From Streptomyces sp. Je 1-79 (GTDB lineage Bacteria; Actinomycetota; Actinomycetes; Streptomycetales; Streptomycetaceae): DNA of 64,000 nt. The notes beneath the pieces were generated by a model, which saw only the letters and a program-made list of their open reading frames with translations, had not been told where the DNA came from and did no database searches. Both the position numbers and the translations under genes were made by a program. The DNA lies in contig NZ_JAMGSL010000021.1 in the NCBI RefSeq assembly GCF_025195125.1, positions 35,876 to 99,875 on the forward strand, given 5' to 3'. Below, one piece after another: positions 26,001 through 31,848 of this stretch (position 1 is its first letter; every line of letters begins with the position of its first letter).

Positions 26001-28900
26001 TAGCCGAGGGTGTTGCGGAAGCGCGCCTGGGGGCGGCCGGCGGTGGTCGCGCCGACGACGAAGTCACGGGCACCGCTGTGGGCCGCGACGAGGACCTCGA
26101 AGGCCGCCATCAGCACGGAGAAGACCGTGGTGCCGCTGTCACCTGCGACCCGCTCCAGCTCGGCGAGAAGCTCGGCGTCCACCGTCACCCGGTGGCTCGC
26201 GATGCCCTTGTCCGGCTCCGGACGCTCCCGGGCGGGCAGCGTCGGCGCCTGGACGTCGCCGGACAGGAGGTCGAGCCAGTAGCGCTCGTCGGCCTGCCAC
26301 TGCGGGGAGCGCTCGTAGTCCTGCTGCCAGCGCACGAACTCCTCGTAGCCGACGGCCGCCGGGAGCTCGGGGGTGCGCTCGTGCAGCAGGTCGCCGTAGA
26401 CGGTGGTCAGCTCGTCGAGCAGGGTCACCACCGACCAGAAGTCCGTGATGGCGTGGTGCTGCGCGAGGACCAGGACCGGCGCGCCGCAGCCGGTGAACAG
26501 CCGGGCGCGGGCGACGTCGCCGTGCTCGATGTCGAAGGGGGCGAGGGCGCACGCGTCGACGCGGGCCCGGAGTTCCGGCTCCGTCTCGCCCTTCAGGTCG
26601 ACGACGCCCAGCTCGAACGGGACGCCGGGGTCGATCAGTTGGGTGCGCCGGCTGCCGTCGACGCCGAAGCGGGAGGTCAGGATGGGGTGGCGGGTGCCGA
26701 TGTGGCGTACGGCCGCGGACAGCACGTCGGCGTCGACCGGCTCGGGCAGCCGGACGGCCACCGAGACGTTCTGCCGGCAGTCCGGGCCTTCGAGCTCCCG
26801 CATGAAGAGCAGCGACTGCTGGCCGGCCGACAGCGGTACGGCACCGCCGCGCCGTCCGGTCTCCTGCCGCGCCGGCGCCTCGGGGGCGGTGCGCATCCGC
26901 TCCTCGACGGCGACGGCCACCTCGCGCAGGCTCGTCGGCTGGAGCAGCAGGCTCGGGTCGGTGACGACACCGAGCAGCTCCTCGATCCGGAAGGCGAGGT
27001 CGACCGCGGCCAGCGAGTCGAGGTCGAGCTCGGCGACCATGGTGGCGGGCGCGTCGCCCTCACCGCGGCCGAACAGGCTCAGCGCGCGCTCGATCGCGTC
27101 GACGCGCTGCTCGGGGGAGAGCTCCGCCAGCTCGGCGCGCGGCGGGAACGTGAGCTGCCGCTGCTCGCCGCGGGCCGGGGCGGAGGTGGAACGGCGGTAC
27201 AGCTCGCCCTCGACCTGACCGGCGGTGTACGCCGTCCGGCCGGCCAGGCGCTGGATCTTTCCGCTGGAGGTCTTCGCCATGCTGCGGGCGCCGAGCAGGA
27301 CCACGTCGAGCAGGGCGATGCCGTGCTCGTGCTGGACGGCCGCGGCGATCGCGTCGGCGATCCGGGGGAGTTCCTCCTCGGGGGTCCCCGCCGCGACCTC
27401 GTGCAGGACCACGCACTCCTCGCCGTTCCCGGTCTCGACCGAGAACGCCGCGCCACAGCCGGGGCGGGCCCAGGTGGACGCCGCGACGGCGGTCTCCTCC
27501 AGGTCGTGCGCGTAGAGGTTGCGGCCGCGTACGACCATCATCTCCTTCAGGCGGCCGGTGACGTAGACCTGGTCGTCCAGGACGAAACCGAGGTCGCCGG
27601 TGCGCAGGTAGGGCTGCGGGTCGTCCGCGAGGCGGGCGCCGAAGGAGGCCTCGGTCGCGGCCTCGTCCTCCCAGTAGCCGGAGGCGACGGAGGCGCCGCG
27701 CACCCACAGCTCGCCCACCGCGCCGGGAGCGACGCGCTCGCCGGATCCCGGGTCGACGACGGCGAGTTCGTGCCTCTCCGCCACCTGGCCGGAGGAGATC
27801 AGGTGATCCCCGTCCGCGCGCGGCTCGGCGCGGCCCTGCTCCAGGGCCGCGCGGTCGATCCGGGTGCTGTGCGCACCGTTGCCGCGGCCGCTTCCCGCCA
27901 CGAACAGGGTGGCTTCGGCCAGTCCGTAGCAGGGCAGCAGCGCGGACCTGTCGAAGCCGCTGACGGCGAACGCGTCGGCGAAGCGGTCCATCGTGCGGTT
28001 GCGGACCGGCTCGGCGCCGCAGAAGGCGACCCGCCAGGAGGACAGGTCGAGGTTCTCCCGCTCGGCGGGGGTGCTCTTGTTGACGCAGAGGTCGAAGGCG
28101 AAGTTCGGGCCGCCGCTGACGGTGGCTCCGCGGGAGGCGATGGCCTCCAGCCAGCGCATGGGCCGCCGCATGAACTCCAGCGGGGACATCAGCACGTTGG
28201 ACAGGCCGGAGAGCATCGGCTGCAGGACGCCGCCCAGGAGTCCCATGTCGTGGTAGAAGGGCAGCCACGAGGCGACGATGTCGCCGTCGGCGAGGCCGAA
28301 ACCGCCCGCGATCGCGGAGCCGTTGGACAGCAGGTTCCCGTGCGTCACCACGACACCGCGCGGCGTGCCGGTGGAGCCGGACGTGTACTGGAGCAGGGCG
28401 ACCGAGTCGGAGGTGAGGGCCGGCCGCCGCCACTCCTCGGCGCCCTCCAGCATCGCCTCCTCGGTGACCACCCAGGGCAGCCGGGCCACCTCGGGTGCCT
28501 GCTGCTCGAACAGTTCGTGGGTGAAGGCCTGCACCAGGCTGTCCGAGAGGACGATCTCGGCGCGGGAGCTGTGGACCACCGCGCGCAGCCGGGGCAGCGT
28601 ACGGGCGATCCGCATGGGGTCCGGCGGATAGACGGGGACGGCGACCATGCCGGCGTAGAGCGTGGCCACGAAACCCACGACGAAGTGCTCACCGGGTGGA
28701 TAGAGCAGCATGACCCGCGCACCCGGCTTCGCCCGCTCCTGAAGGGAGACGGCTATCGCCCGCGCACGCCTGTCGATCTCGATCATGCTGAGCTTGCTGT
28801 CGACACCGCCGACGTCGGCGAGGAATTCGTAGCTTACGGCGGTGCCGCGCTCGGAGACATTGCGGCGGATGACATCAACGACAGAATTGTTTGCGTACAT
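14075..28900 (-). CDS. NRPS1: FAAL-ACP-(C-A-T)x4 lipopeptide synthetase
   Basis: Giant synthetase of about 4941 residues. Order: fatty acyl-AMP ligase (1 to about 580, YTSGSTGTP near 171), ACP (Ser about 629 in DLDSL), then four C-A-T modules. C histidine motifs: HHAITDF (about 815), HHIVSDG (1882), HHIVGDG (2912), HHVVADG (3994). Carrier serines: about 1692, 2717, 3802, 4865. Hand-read A codes: A1 DPEDLGRVCK, A2 DAWLVGAVVK (hydrophobic type), A3 DPRHFLLRAK, A4 DIWQITADDK. All A domains keep the A10 lysine. There are no epimerisation, methylation or TE domains. The acidic, Leu-rich C-terminus probably docks NRPS2. The start is set at the ATG at 28900, where the FAAL homology begins; ATG 28915 and GTG 28966 are in frame but lack a good ribosome site. 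It activates a fatty acid, loads it and adds four residues. Confidence 0.95.
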   Translation of the reverse strand: MYANNSVVDVIRRNVSERGTAVSYEFLADVGGVDSKLSMIEIDRRARAIAVSLQERAKPGARVMLLYPPGEHFVVGFVATLYAGMVAVPVYPPDPMRIARTLPRLRAVVHSSRAEIVLSDSLVQAFTHELFEQQAPEVARLPWVVTEEAMLEGAEEWRRPALTSDSVALLQYTSGSTGTPRGVVVTHGNLLSNGSAIAGGFGLADGDIVASWLPFYHDMGLLGGVLQPMLSGLSNVLMSPLEFMRRPMRWLEAIASRGATVSGGPNFAFDLCVNKSTPAERENLDLSSWRVAFCGAEPVRNRTMDRFADAFAVSGFDRSALLPCYGLAEATLFVAGSGRGNGAHSTRIDRAALEQGRAEPRADGDHLISSGQVAERHELAVVDPGSGERVAPGAVGELWVRGASVASGYWEDEAATEASFGARLADDPQPYLRTGDLGFVLDDQVYVTGRLKEMMVVRGRNLYAHDLEETAVAASTWARPGCGAAFSVETGNGEECVVLHEVAAGTPEEELPRIADAIAAAVQHEHGIALLDVVLLGARSMAKTSSGKIQRLAGRTAYTAGQVEGELYRRSTSAPARGEQRQLTFPPRAELAELSPEQRVDAIERALSLFGRGEGDAPATMVAELDLDSLAAVDLAFRIEELLGVVTDPSLLLQPTSLREVAVAVEERMRTAPEAPARQETGRRGGAVPLSAGQQSLLFMRELEGPDCRQNVSVAVRLPEPVDADVLSAAVRHIGTRHPILTSRFGVDGSRRTQLIDPGVPFELGVVDLKGETEPELRARVDACALAPFDIEHGDVARARLFTGCGAPVLVLAQHHAITDFWSVVTLLDELTTVYGDLLHERTPELPAAVGYEEFVRWQQDYERSPQWQADERYWLDLLSGDVQAPTLPARERPEPDKGIASHRVTVDAELLAELERVAGDSGTTVFSVLMAAFEVLVAAHSGARDFVVGATTAGRPQARFRNTLGYFVNTIPVRAEPGAHPSVTELIRSTGRQLRQSLGHQHFPVSRLVELLRARGNTSAAINTAVVYERPHNAIADDVTSVLFGAGSDSAVLGDLTLEQFPAGELATQFDITLHAVPADGGLLAHMLVRADRFDEALAGQLGQQFLELLEQMVVQGDSPVSALRLAGATESLARADVPARALPGVTSVHELFEATADRTPDATALVAGAVELTYAQVERAANRLAHRLRQDGLGPEDTVGLCLERSPELIVAMLAVMKSGAAFVPLDPTLPQTRLADMVGDARCARILCHAATADLAGSLGAATRVDEESGADLPEDRPALAVTGDNLAYVIFTSGSTGRPKGVQIEHRSLVSYLLSFLDAFDVAEGDRVLQFAPLTFDPCLEEIFSAWTRGATLVQRDESVLGSPERFWAWCEEQRLTLVDIPTAFFHVLVTALEAGAQVPPALRSILIGGEAAHPDKLAQWFAADRGHVELYNRWGTTETTVCSTVAHLGPESGQVARARDVSIGADMTDAVIHVLDAELRPVADGVVGEAYIGGVGVGRGYASAPRKTAERFVPDPFATEPGRRLYATGDLVRRSADGELRYVGRADQQVKVRGYRIELGEVDVALRRHPEVAEAAVVASRGTGETELIAAVTGEGVGTDGLRDWLNRELPSYMVPSRLLVLDSIPLTSNGKVDAHALRELALEVSRSAGAADMSPLESRLAALWCEVLEVAGVGPDEDFFALGGHSLRAADLNTRVRREFSVQPPLRMFFESVTVRAQAARIAELAATAPADVEAPALPAAAEPTLSLGQRRLWFLEKFAPGSAAYVVPGVLRLYGELDRDVLRGALDAIVERHPALRTGFKDEGGRPVPFVHTGLACPFEVLDRTAVTPARREAELAALVDGHARRLFELDTPPLMRAALVEFGPDEHALLLAFHHIVSDGRSMEIIAGELAGLYAQGSGATDGEPPAVVHEYARWAVDESARLESAEGRRGLEFWTEHLGGAPLALDLPFDRPRPAVQTFDGARVPLTLSQADSDLLRSLARDQRATVFMTLAACMSSTLSRLTGQERVVIGVPDANRPDDGAYDDVVGFFVNTVPLCFRAPGGATGRDLVDRARATTLEAMPHKWVPFSTIVEASGQDRDPSRSPLFQAILDVRSGALPSPALPGLRVETAPLYTGTAKTDLTFEITDDGGPLTGWLEFNSDLFRPETAQLIARLFGETARAMAQRPDERVETPSAAAALDRWPSGADDERQPDTFWAQFERIADSRADAIALEGADSALTYGELRTRVDQVARVIAERFAVRPGDVVAVAVEPSVEAVVAVLAAQRCGAAYLPIDPAYPAERKEFMLADSGARGLVTRDLVEEALREAPTGAVALPQADPDAAAYLLYTSGSTGRPKGVLVSHRALANLTANQARVFGIDAASRMLQFASLSFDASVWEIFSTLAAGGTLCVVGREHALVGEALADVLAERAISVCLLPPSVIASLPARELPLLTTLVSGGEACRAELVEQWQPGRRFVNAYGPTECTVVITAAACEPGRPASLGAVLPGGTAYVLDADRRPVVAGAVGELYVGGAGLALGYHDRPELTAAHFLPDPFAAGPDARMYRTGDLVRLRADGTLDYCGRRDSQIKLRGYRIEPAEIESVLLALAGVTQAVVRGVDGVLVAHVETADPELTPQTLGRLCAAELPPHMVPAAFVVRGELPRLPGGKIDANRLGRPRRADFAHADFAEPQTETERIVARVWAQVLDVDMVGAGDDFFTVGGHSLLATVITSQVSEELGRTVPLRALFEAPVLREYAALCDAAAVRDTSGGIASHTADGGDAPLSVMQERLWLLEEIENGSVQNAHTGRYHLAGAIRLTGELDEAALQRAVTRLVDRHTTLRTVVSHDDGVLTQAVLDSADVTISRTELTGVSAEERAAEALALVEREAAEPMDLSTGPLLRVRLLQLGHDDAVLVLTLHHIVGDGWSMEILKRDLTHYYAEETGHAPNSPLPPLQVTYEQFSRWQRHQLDNGGLDASVAYWCEQLDALPSLNLPSSRGGSDAPAAQGHRVRASVTPELREAMERLAAESGATLFMVLAATLQLTLGRLAGQRDFAIGVPIAGRRHREVEDLIGFFINSLVLRADLSGDPTFAELLERVRTTTLDAYEHQDVPFETLVGKLAPERDLSTTPLFQVYLNLLNIPPHEAELPGLTVDTFAVPDLGAKFDLTFYVDPAQAGLTLDLMYSADRFDEATTNELLAQWVRVIEQAVAHSGSPIDSLRLDTPLARRELPDPAAPLDTTWYGSVVEQFDRRAAREPQRIAITEPGQELTYGDLAWATAAMSGLLTQQGVAKGDVVAIYGERSASLVWAILSVLRSGASFAILDPSYPADRIADCLAVARPSAFLQLEGAGAVPLAVDTALQGFSLHCRFELPSRLEDARHLVPQGAEPAKAVQVGPQDCAYIAFTSGSTGKPKGIRGAHGSLTHFVPWMVETFGLRETDRYSLLSGISHDPLHREVFTPLVTGATICVPDRLDIETPGRLAQWFRTAQVSVSHMTPPMARLFDQLSVAPGTLPLLERVFFLGDTLTSRDVRAITRMAGSATCVNLYGSTETQRAVGYYVVPAAHGVADTDPGVTYPLGRGMKDVQLLVLDAAGQQAGVGEPGEIVIRSPHISLGYAHDEALTAAKFVRSPFGSTEGDRMYRTGDLGRYLPDGSVTPLGRADNQVKIRGYRVETDEVQHVICAAPDVQDALVMARADASGENALVAYVVSRPGTKAVANEVKAFVRKALPDYMVPAFVVALDAFPLTPNRKIDRAALPEPSSVTGGHEDGPRSPLTPTEELVAGLWQDVLGAPEVGPEGNFFNLGGHSLMATQVVSRIRKVFGCEIALRTLFEKQTVRELAAYIDGVAGGGNVSQPVVPLPRTGPLPASYGQERLWFLDQLEGDTGAYNSATVVRMRGPLDTEALSATLDELVARHEVLRTRLVMDHGRVSQIVEPADEVTMPLTLVDLSGEPAETAEQRWPQLVEEAARHRFDLAAAPLEQATLIRLSAEDHVFVLTVHHVVADGWGLQIVVRDFAALYQARSKGAASPLPELEVQYADWSSWQRDRVEGGDHQAQLDFWCETLAEPAPLLEFPGQRPRPAAMTNRGLTVRRVIDADLVSGVRHVGREHNATLFMTLLAAFNTQLHRYSGAADIAVATPVSTRSVEIEDVVGFFVNTIVFRNSLSAEETFTELLERVRSTTLAAYANQDVPFDRVVDVLQPNRDMSMSPLFQVMFTLHNAPYSEIDLGDLRLERLHAPTGTAKFDLSLDLAEEKDGLHATLELNADLFDTAAGEQLLDHFEALLGSIAAAPQRSVADLELRSVTEAASQDALSAGPEAFTPRTTAEALEHWARQTPDAPAVVDGATVWTYRELRDRVAALAERISTAATGPEPAVVVCAGRSARHIAAALACGAAGATYVPVSPAVPDRRIATMLERLGEVVAVTDDEQAARIAALLGEARGTHLVLDDSVSAGRPLDADETHPARRAYVIFTSGTTGEPKGVEIEQAGLLNHLELMAHDLELSSGDVVAQTASQSFDISVWQMLVAVMRGATTVVSDDDTSRDAGALLALVKERGVTVLQLVPGMIRALLEHAGREGADEGGLASLRFLIATGEALPPDLAADWLRRFPGIPMVNAYGPAECSDDTHIAVLSTPPPTDRAVPLGSPVAGVTSYVLDAQGRRLPFGLPGELAIGGPVVGRGYLGDPRATADRFVPDPYSDVPGARLYRTGDRVRLHADGRLEFLGRLDDQLKIRGFRIEAGEVETALCELPAVREAAVVLRDCDGEPTLVACVVGTERDPAVLAAALGTRLPRYMVPTGYVFADRLPRTPNGKVDRNALQRGEVTVERVRRRFEELSGPTERLVASVFEELLATPTVGALDDFFTLGGHSLLATRLVAELAAQTDIELPLRTVFEQPTVRGVAQALEELQLAGLSEAELLELEVLLDGVTDDQARELLAAGEERDA

Positions 28901-29023
28901 AGACCGTTCTCGCATCGGCGTGGAGTTTCGGAGCCCGGACGGGGCGGAGCAGACCTGCGGGTACACCGCGGCGGCGGAACCGACGGCGAATGGAGAGCCG
29001 TCGGCCCGCTCGGGAAATCGCGG

Positions 29024-30391
29024 TCAGTAGCCGGCGATCGGCCGGCGGTGGCAGAGGGCGCGGACCCGCTCCTGGACGCGTGCCTGTACGGCGGGGTCGA
29101 GCGCGTAGGTGTTGTTCGACGTGTTCTCGGTGGCGGTCAGCACCTCGGAGACGAGGTCCGCGACTTCCACGACGTCGGCGACGTCGAAACCACGGGCCGC
29201 CATGCTGTTGCTGCCGAACCGCACGCCCGACGTCACGAAGGCGGAGTGGGCGTCGCCGACGATCCGGTTCTTGTTGACGAGAATGCCGGCGCTCTCCAGC
29301 GCCTTCTCGGCGTTGACGCCGGTGATCCCGAACGACGTCAGGACGTCGGCCACCACGATGTGGTTGTCGGTGCCGCCGGAGATGACCCGGACGCCCCGGC
29401 CCACCAGCTGCTCGGCGAGCGCGGCCGCGAGGGAGCGCACCCGGCGGATCGTCGCGCCGAAGGCCGGCGTGGTCGCCGCCCCCAGGGCGTAGGCCTTGGC
29501 GGCGATGCTGTTCACCACCGGCGCGCCCTGGATGAGCGGGAAGAGTCCGCTCTGCAGGGTCTGCTGGAGCGTCCGGCCGCTCGGGAGGACGGTCTCGGCC
29601 GAGTCGCCGAGCAGGATCAGCCCGCCGCGCGGGCCGTAGAGCTGCTTGTGCGTGCAGGTGGTCACGACATGGGCGTGGGGCAGCGGCGACGGGTGCAGAC
29701 CGGCCACCACCAGACCGGCGATGTGGGTGATGTCGGCGAGCAGGTACGCGCCCACCTCGTCGGCGATCGCGCGGAAGGCGGCCCAGTCGAGCGTACGGGG
29801 GTAGGCGGTGGTCCCCGCGACGATCAGACGCGGCCGGTGCCGGAGTGCCTGCGCCCTGACCTCCTCGTAGTCGATGAGCCCGTCGGGCCCCAGGCCGTAG
29901 CTGTGCGCGTCGAATATCCGGGCCGAGATGTTGACCGAGGCGCCGTGGCTGAGGTGGCCGCCGGCGTCCAGGTCGAGGCCCAGGATCGGGTCGCCGGGCC
30001 GCAGCAGCGCGTTCATGACGACCTGGTTGGCGGTGCTCGCCGAGTGGGGCTGGACGTTGGCGTAGCGGGCGCCGAAGGCCTGCTTGGCACGCTCGATCGC
30101 GAGCTGCTCGACCTTGTCGACGTTCACGCAGCCGGCGTGGAACCTCTTGCCCGGGTATCCCTCGGCGGTGACGTTGGCGAAGAAGCTTCCTTCGGCGAGC
30201 AGCGCGGCGGGGCTCACCGGGCTGCACGAGGCGACCAGGGCGAGGGTCTCGTGCTGCCGGCGGAGCTCGTCGTCCATCAGCCCGTACAGGGCCGGGTCCC
30301 CGAGCTCCATGGCGTGCAGGGCCTTCTCGTAGAAGGACGAGAGCGGAGCGGTCGGGGCGGTGAGCGTGGGCAGACCGACGGCGTGGGTCAT
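29024..30391 (-). CDS. SHMT-like PLP enzyme with altered active site
   Basis: Fold-type I PLP enzyme of 455 residues, clearly related to serine hydroxymethyltransferase (AEGYPGKR, NVQPHS, TCTHKQLYGPRGG with Schiff-base Lys about 249, FVTSGVRFG). Key catalytic positions differ. Where SHMT has A-S-E-N (Glu57 in E. coli), this protein has ASCS (Cys56). The YY pair after GYPGKR is FH. These residues serve hydroxymethyl transfer, so a plain housekeeping SHMT is unlikely. Threonine transaldolases and alpha-methylserine synthases are SHMT-fold alternatives. The gene lies 124 nt upstream of NRPS1 and in the same direction. It probably makes or modifies a special monomer; the reaction is unknown. Confidence 0.88.
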   Translation of the reverse strand: MTHAVGLPTLTAPTAPLSSFYEKALHAMELGDPALYGLMDDELRRQHETLALVASCSPVSPAALLAEGSFFANVTAEGYPGKRFHAGCVNVDKVEQLAIERAKQAFGARYANVQPHSASTANQVVMNALLRPGDPILGLDLDAGGHLSHGASVNISARIFDAHSYGLGPDGLIDYEEVRAQALRHRPRLIVAGTTAYPRTLDWAAFRAIADEVGAYLLADITHIAGLVVAGLHPSPLPHAHVVTTCTHKQLYGPRGGLILLGDSAETVLPSGRTLQQTLQSGLFPLIQGAPVVNSIAAKAYALGAATTPAFGATIRRVRSLAAALAEQLVGRGVRVISGGTDNHIVVADVLTSFGITGVNAEKALESAGILVNKNRIVGDAHSAFVTSGVRFGSNSMAARGFDVADVVEVADLVSEVLTATENTSNNTYALDPAVQARVQERVRALCHRRPIAGY

Positions 30392-30441
30392 GGAGAGGCA
30401 TCCAAACTGTGAGAGCGGCGGTCGACGGGCGACAGGGCGCT

Positions 30442-30505
30442 GGGGGTGCCCGTGGTGGCGGGGGGCCCGTGGTGGCGGCGGGGGGTGCCCGTAGCGGCGG
30501 GGCGG
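30442..30505. repeat. G-rich 20-bp imperfect tandem repeat (three units)
   Basis: The 195-nt gap between the dioxygenase and the SHMT-like gene holds about three imperfect copies of GGGGGTGCCCGTGGTGGCGG, followed by further G runs up to about 30535. On the plus strand there are at least five runs of four or more G, so quadruplex formation is possible. The mRNA of the leftward operon would be C-rich here. It may be slippage-derived or may affect transcription between the two genes. Confidence 0.7.
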
Positions 30506-30586
30506 CCCGGGCTCCGGCGTGCGGGGGGGGAGAGGGAGCCCGGTCGGCGTGCCCAGGGCCCCCCAGGGGCGCCCCCGGACTGGTGA

Positions 30587-31459
30587 TCAGAAGTTCGGCG
30601 TCGAGAGCATCGCCGCGACCTTGCGGTCCGGGTCCTCGAAGCCACGCCGGCCGTGCATCACGCGCTTGTTGTCGATCATGACGATGTCCCCGGCCTCCCA
30701 CTGGAGGTCGACCCGCACCTCCTCGGTGGCGTCGAGCGCGTCCCAGCGGCAGTGCTGCGGGATGGACGATCCGTCCTCGAAGGAGACGATCGCGCCCGAG
30801 CCCAGGTAGCTGTTGCAGAGCGTGGGCGCGTCCACGTAGGGCGCCTGCGGGACCGCGGAGACGGTCCACTTCCAGTTGAGGTTCCCGGCCTCGTCGAAGT
30901 CGTACTCGAAGTCGTCGAACGTGGCGAACAGCGCCTCCAGCTCGGCCCGGTCGGCCGTGCCGAACACCCGCTCCTGGTGCTCGGGGGCGGTCGGGAACGG
31001 CAGCCGCCAGGTCAGCCGGAGCTTGTCGAACAGGTCGCGGGTTTCCTTGGCGAGCCGCTTGTACGCCTCGACGCCGTCGTAGACCGTCGTCTCGCCGTCC
31101 TCGTCGGCCGGCCGTACGCAGTAGAACCACTGGAGGCCCGGGTGCAGCGGGCAGTAACTCATCTCGGAGTGCGCCGGAATGGGATTCCGGTGCGCGTCCA
31201 CCAGCAGCACCGCGCCGTCGTCGGAAATCGTCTCGCGATTGGGATTCTGGTGGAAGAAAAGCTTCGACGAGAACTTCTGGACGAGTGCGCGGAAATCCTC
31301 GGCGGTTGCGCCGAATCCGCGGAACATCAGCGTGCCGTGCTGCTTGAAGAGTTCGGCGATCTCGGCGTGCGGGAGTTCGGCGAGGGGGAGATCTGCGCTC
31401 TCGATCACCAATCCGTGGTGATCGGAGAGGGGAGTGGTTTTGAAGGGGGTTATCGCCAT
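30587..31459 (-). CDS. TauD/SyrP-type Fe(II)/2-oxoglutarate dioxygenase
   Basis: TauD-family oxygenase of 290 residues. The iron-binding pair is H-x-E in PAHSEMSY (about residue 95), the form seen in SyrP-like enzymes, and the distal histidine is in NKRVMHGRRGF (about 268), with Arg following for 2-oxoglutarate. SyrP-type enzymes hydroxylate the beta carbon of carrier-bound aspartate; here the substrate is unknown. AGGAATT precedes the ATG at 31459. It is the first gene of the leftward operon and is divergent from the PPTase gene, so the 31460-31725 gap should contain the main cluster promoter. Confidence 0.9.
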   Translation of the reverse strand: MAITPFKTTPLSDHHGLVIESADLPLAELPHAEIAELFKQHGTLMFRGFGATAEDFRALVQKFSSKLFFHQNPNRETISDDGAVLLVDAHRNPIPAHSEMSYCPLHPGLQWFYCVRPADEDGETTVYDGVEAYKRLAKETRDLFDKLRLTWRLPFPTAPEHQERVFGTADRAELEALFATFDDFEYDFDEAGNLNWKWTVSAVPQAPYVDAPTLCNSYLGSGAIVSFEDGSSIPQHCRWDALDATEEVRVDLQWEAGDIVMIDNKRVMHGRRGFEDPDRKVAAMLSTPNF

Positions 31460-31725
31460 GAGAATTCCTACGTTAGGAGAGGCCCTGACATTCGATCACG
31501 ACCGTGACGTTAGACGGGCGTGAAGCCGCCGGGCAATATCGGGATCCTGGACTGATCCGGTCAATGAAAGGGGTGTGTCATTCCGTCCAGGGGCGGTTGC
31601 GCGCGATGTCCCCCGAACAGGTGTCACGGCTTTCGGGGGCGTGTGTTCCCGCCGTCCTGCCGTGAGCATGGGAGGCCGACTGGTACATGCGGTACCTCCC
31701 CGTCCAGGCAGAGGAAGGCAATGCG

Positions 31726-31848
31726 GTGAAGCACGACCTCGGACTCGACGCCGTACGTGGCCGGCTCGCGGAGATCTGGTGCACGGCGCCCGCCGTAAAC
31801 CCGGTCGAGGCTCTGCCCTCAACCGCGGGGAGTGCCCGTGCTGCTTGA
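31726..31848 (+). CDS. small ORF with strong ribosome site, unknown
   Basis: Open frame of 40 residues starting at a GTG with GAGGAAGG 7 nt upstream, the best ribosome site in this region. An in-frame ATG at 31687 would give 53 residues, in which case that purine stretch is coding. The product (KHDLGLDAVRGRLAEIW at the start) has no family I recognise; LAEIW recalls the first helix of carrier proteins but no phosphopantetheine site follows. It ends 17 nt inside the PPTase frame, so it could be a coupling leader for the PPTase, whose own start has a poorly spaced ribosome site, or a degraded gene. Confidence 0.4.
   Translation: MKHDLGLDAVRGRLAEIWCTAPAVNPVEALPSTAGSARAA

Noticed and set aside
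29024..30391. Ordinary glyA annotation
   Set aside because: Overall similarity is good, but the catalytic Glu and the YY pair are replaced and the gene sits in the NRPS operon, so I do not assign glyA.
17498..30412. Very long plus-strand open frames opposite the NRPS genes
   Set aside because: They lie antisense to well-supported synthetase domains and have composition typical of high-GC shadow frames, with no domain text.
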